From NCBI GenBank assembly GCA_027005175.1, contig JALTMC010000737.1, forward strand, positions 5,380 to 11,522: a stretch of 6,143 bases of DNA, given 5' to 3'. Shown piece by piece: positions 5,900 to 6,143 of this stretch; position 1 is the stretch's first letter; every line of letters begins with the position of its first letter. This stretch comes from Myxococcales bacterium (GTDB lineage: Bacteria; Myxococcota_C; UBA6777). Made by a program: the position numbers and the translations under genes. The notes beneath the pieces were generated by a model that was not told where the DNA came from, did no database searches, and worked only from the letters and a program-made list of their open reading frames with translations.

Positions 5900-6143
5900 G
5901 TGTCTTTCGTGCCAAAGGGAGACTGTCAAGAGCGAGACAGCCCACTTCTTCAGAGGGTGCCAAGAGGTCGAATGTCCGAGGTCTTTCGGAGATATTGAAA
6001 GGTTGCTTCTTCAGAAGGTGCCAGGAGGTCGAATGTTTGAGGTCTTTCGGAGATATTGAAAGGTTGCAGAGGTTCAGGACGATTCTCTTTTGCGAGCTTT
6101 GGTCTTTGAAAGGTAGATAAACAAGCCAACCACGATCGTAGCG
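5900..6143 (+). other. Non-coding tail downstream of the HEAT gene
   Basis: No convincing gene is seen in these 244 bases on either strand. About half is a 61-base tandem repeat. A short inverted repeat, ctgtc (5923-5927) with gacag (5936-5940), lies just before it but is too weak to call a terminator. At 6101-6116, ggtctttgaaaggtag resembles the end of the 61-base unit with an internal deletion, perhaps a third, decayed copy. Confidence 0.6.
5945..6066 (+). repeat. 61-base tandem repeat, two copies
   Basis: Units 5945-6005 and 6006-6066 are directly adjacent and differ at four positions, all transitions. Each can form a small hairpin with a ggtctt loop: tccga/tcgga in copy one (5975-5990) and tttga/tcgga in copy two (6036-6051). 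A second possible stem, ctttc/gaaag, overlaps it, so the two are alternatives. The period of 61 is not a multiple of three and no reading frame spans both copies meaningfully. Confidence 0.93.

Noticed and set aside
5945-6066. Insertion-sequence end or attachment site
   Set aside because: There is no transposase or integrase, no terminal inverted repeat and no target duplication; the units are simple head-to-tail copies.
5758-6120. 120-codon + strand frame running into the 61-base repeat
   Set aside because: It begins inside the HEAT gene in another frame; the 61-base period is not a multiple of three, so the two repeat copies encode unrelated residues, which is unlike a coding repeat.

Overview
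The window holds four protein-coding genes, all on the + strand, with short or moderate gaps (42, 167 and 123 bases). It ends in a non-coding tail of about 240 bases. Base composition is close to balanced by eye. Three observations point to the Myxococcota and neighbouring predatory or social deltaproteobacterial lineages: a cysteine-rich repeat leader fused to a kelch propeller, a HEAT-repeat lipoprotein, and a C-terminal domain resembling the AgmX/PglI family. This placement is an inference from domain style. No ribosomal or other marker gene is present.

Layout. (1) Positions 3-1295: the 3' part of a gene for a cysteine-rich, six-kelch-motif protein, whose start lies left of the window. Its fourth kelch motif is encoded across an uninterrupted tract of 11 G. 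(2) Positions 1338-2906: a complete FAD-dependent GMC-family oxidoreductase with both family signatures and the C-terminal catalytic region. (3) Positions 3074-4207: a membrane-anchored or secreted predicted beta-propeller, most like the SdiA-regulated / esterase-like phytase type. (4) Positions 4364-5899 (possible longer start at 4331): a lipoprotein with HEAT-like helical repeats and a C-terminal AgmX/PglI-like domain. (5) Positions 5900-6143: no gene, mostly a 61-base tandem duplication.

Three of the four products look exported (the kelch protein by inference, since its N-terminus is missing). All three are repeat or propeller scaffolds, so a cell-envelope or extracellular theme is plausible. 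The GMC enzyme has no visible export signal. The genes may be co-transcribed, but no shared pathway can be shown from this window.

The most unusual structure is not a gene. After the GMC gene, every gap carries a short two-copy tandem duplication: 36 and 52 bases between genes 2 and 3, 16 and 10 bases before gene 4, and 61 bases after gene 4. Another 33-base duplication lies inside gene 3. Two of them copy gene ends: the 36-base unit duplicates the last codons and stop of the GMC gene, and the 52-base unit duplicates the ribosome-binding site and start codon of gene 3. Together with the coding G11 tract, this marks a region prone to replication slippage and possibly to expression switching. 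I found no defence system, CRISPR array, RNA gene or insertion sequence.
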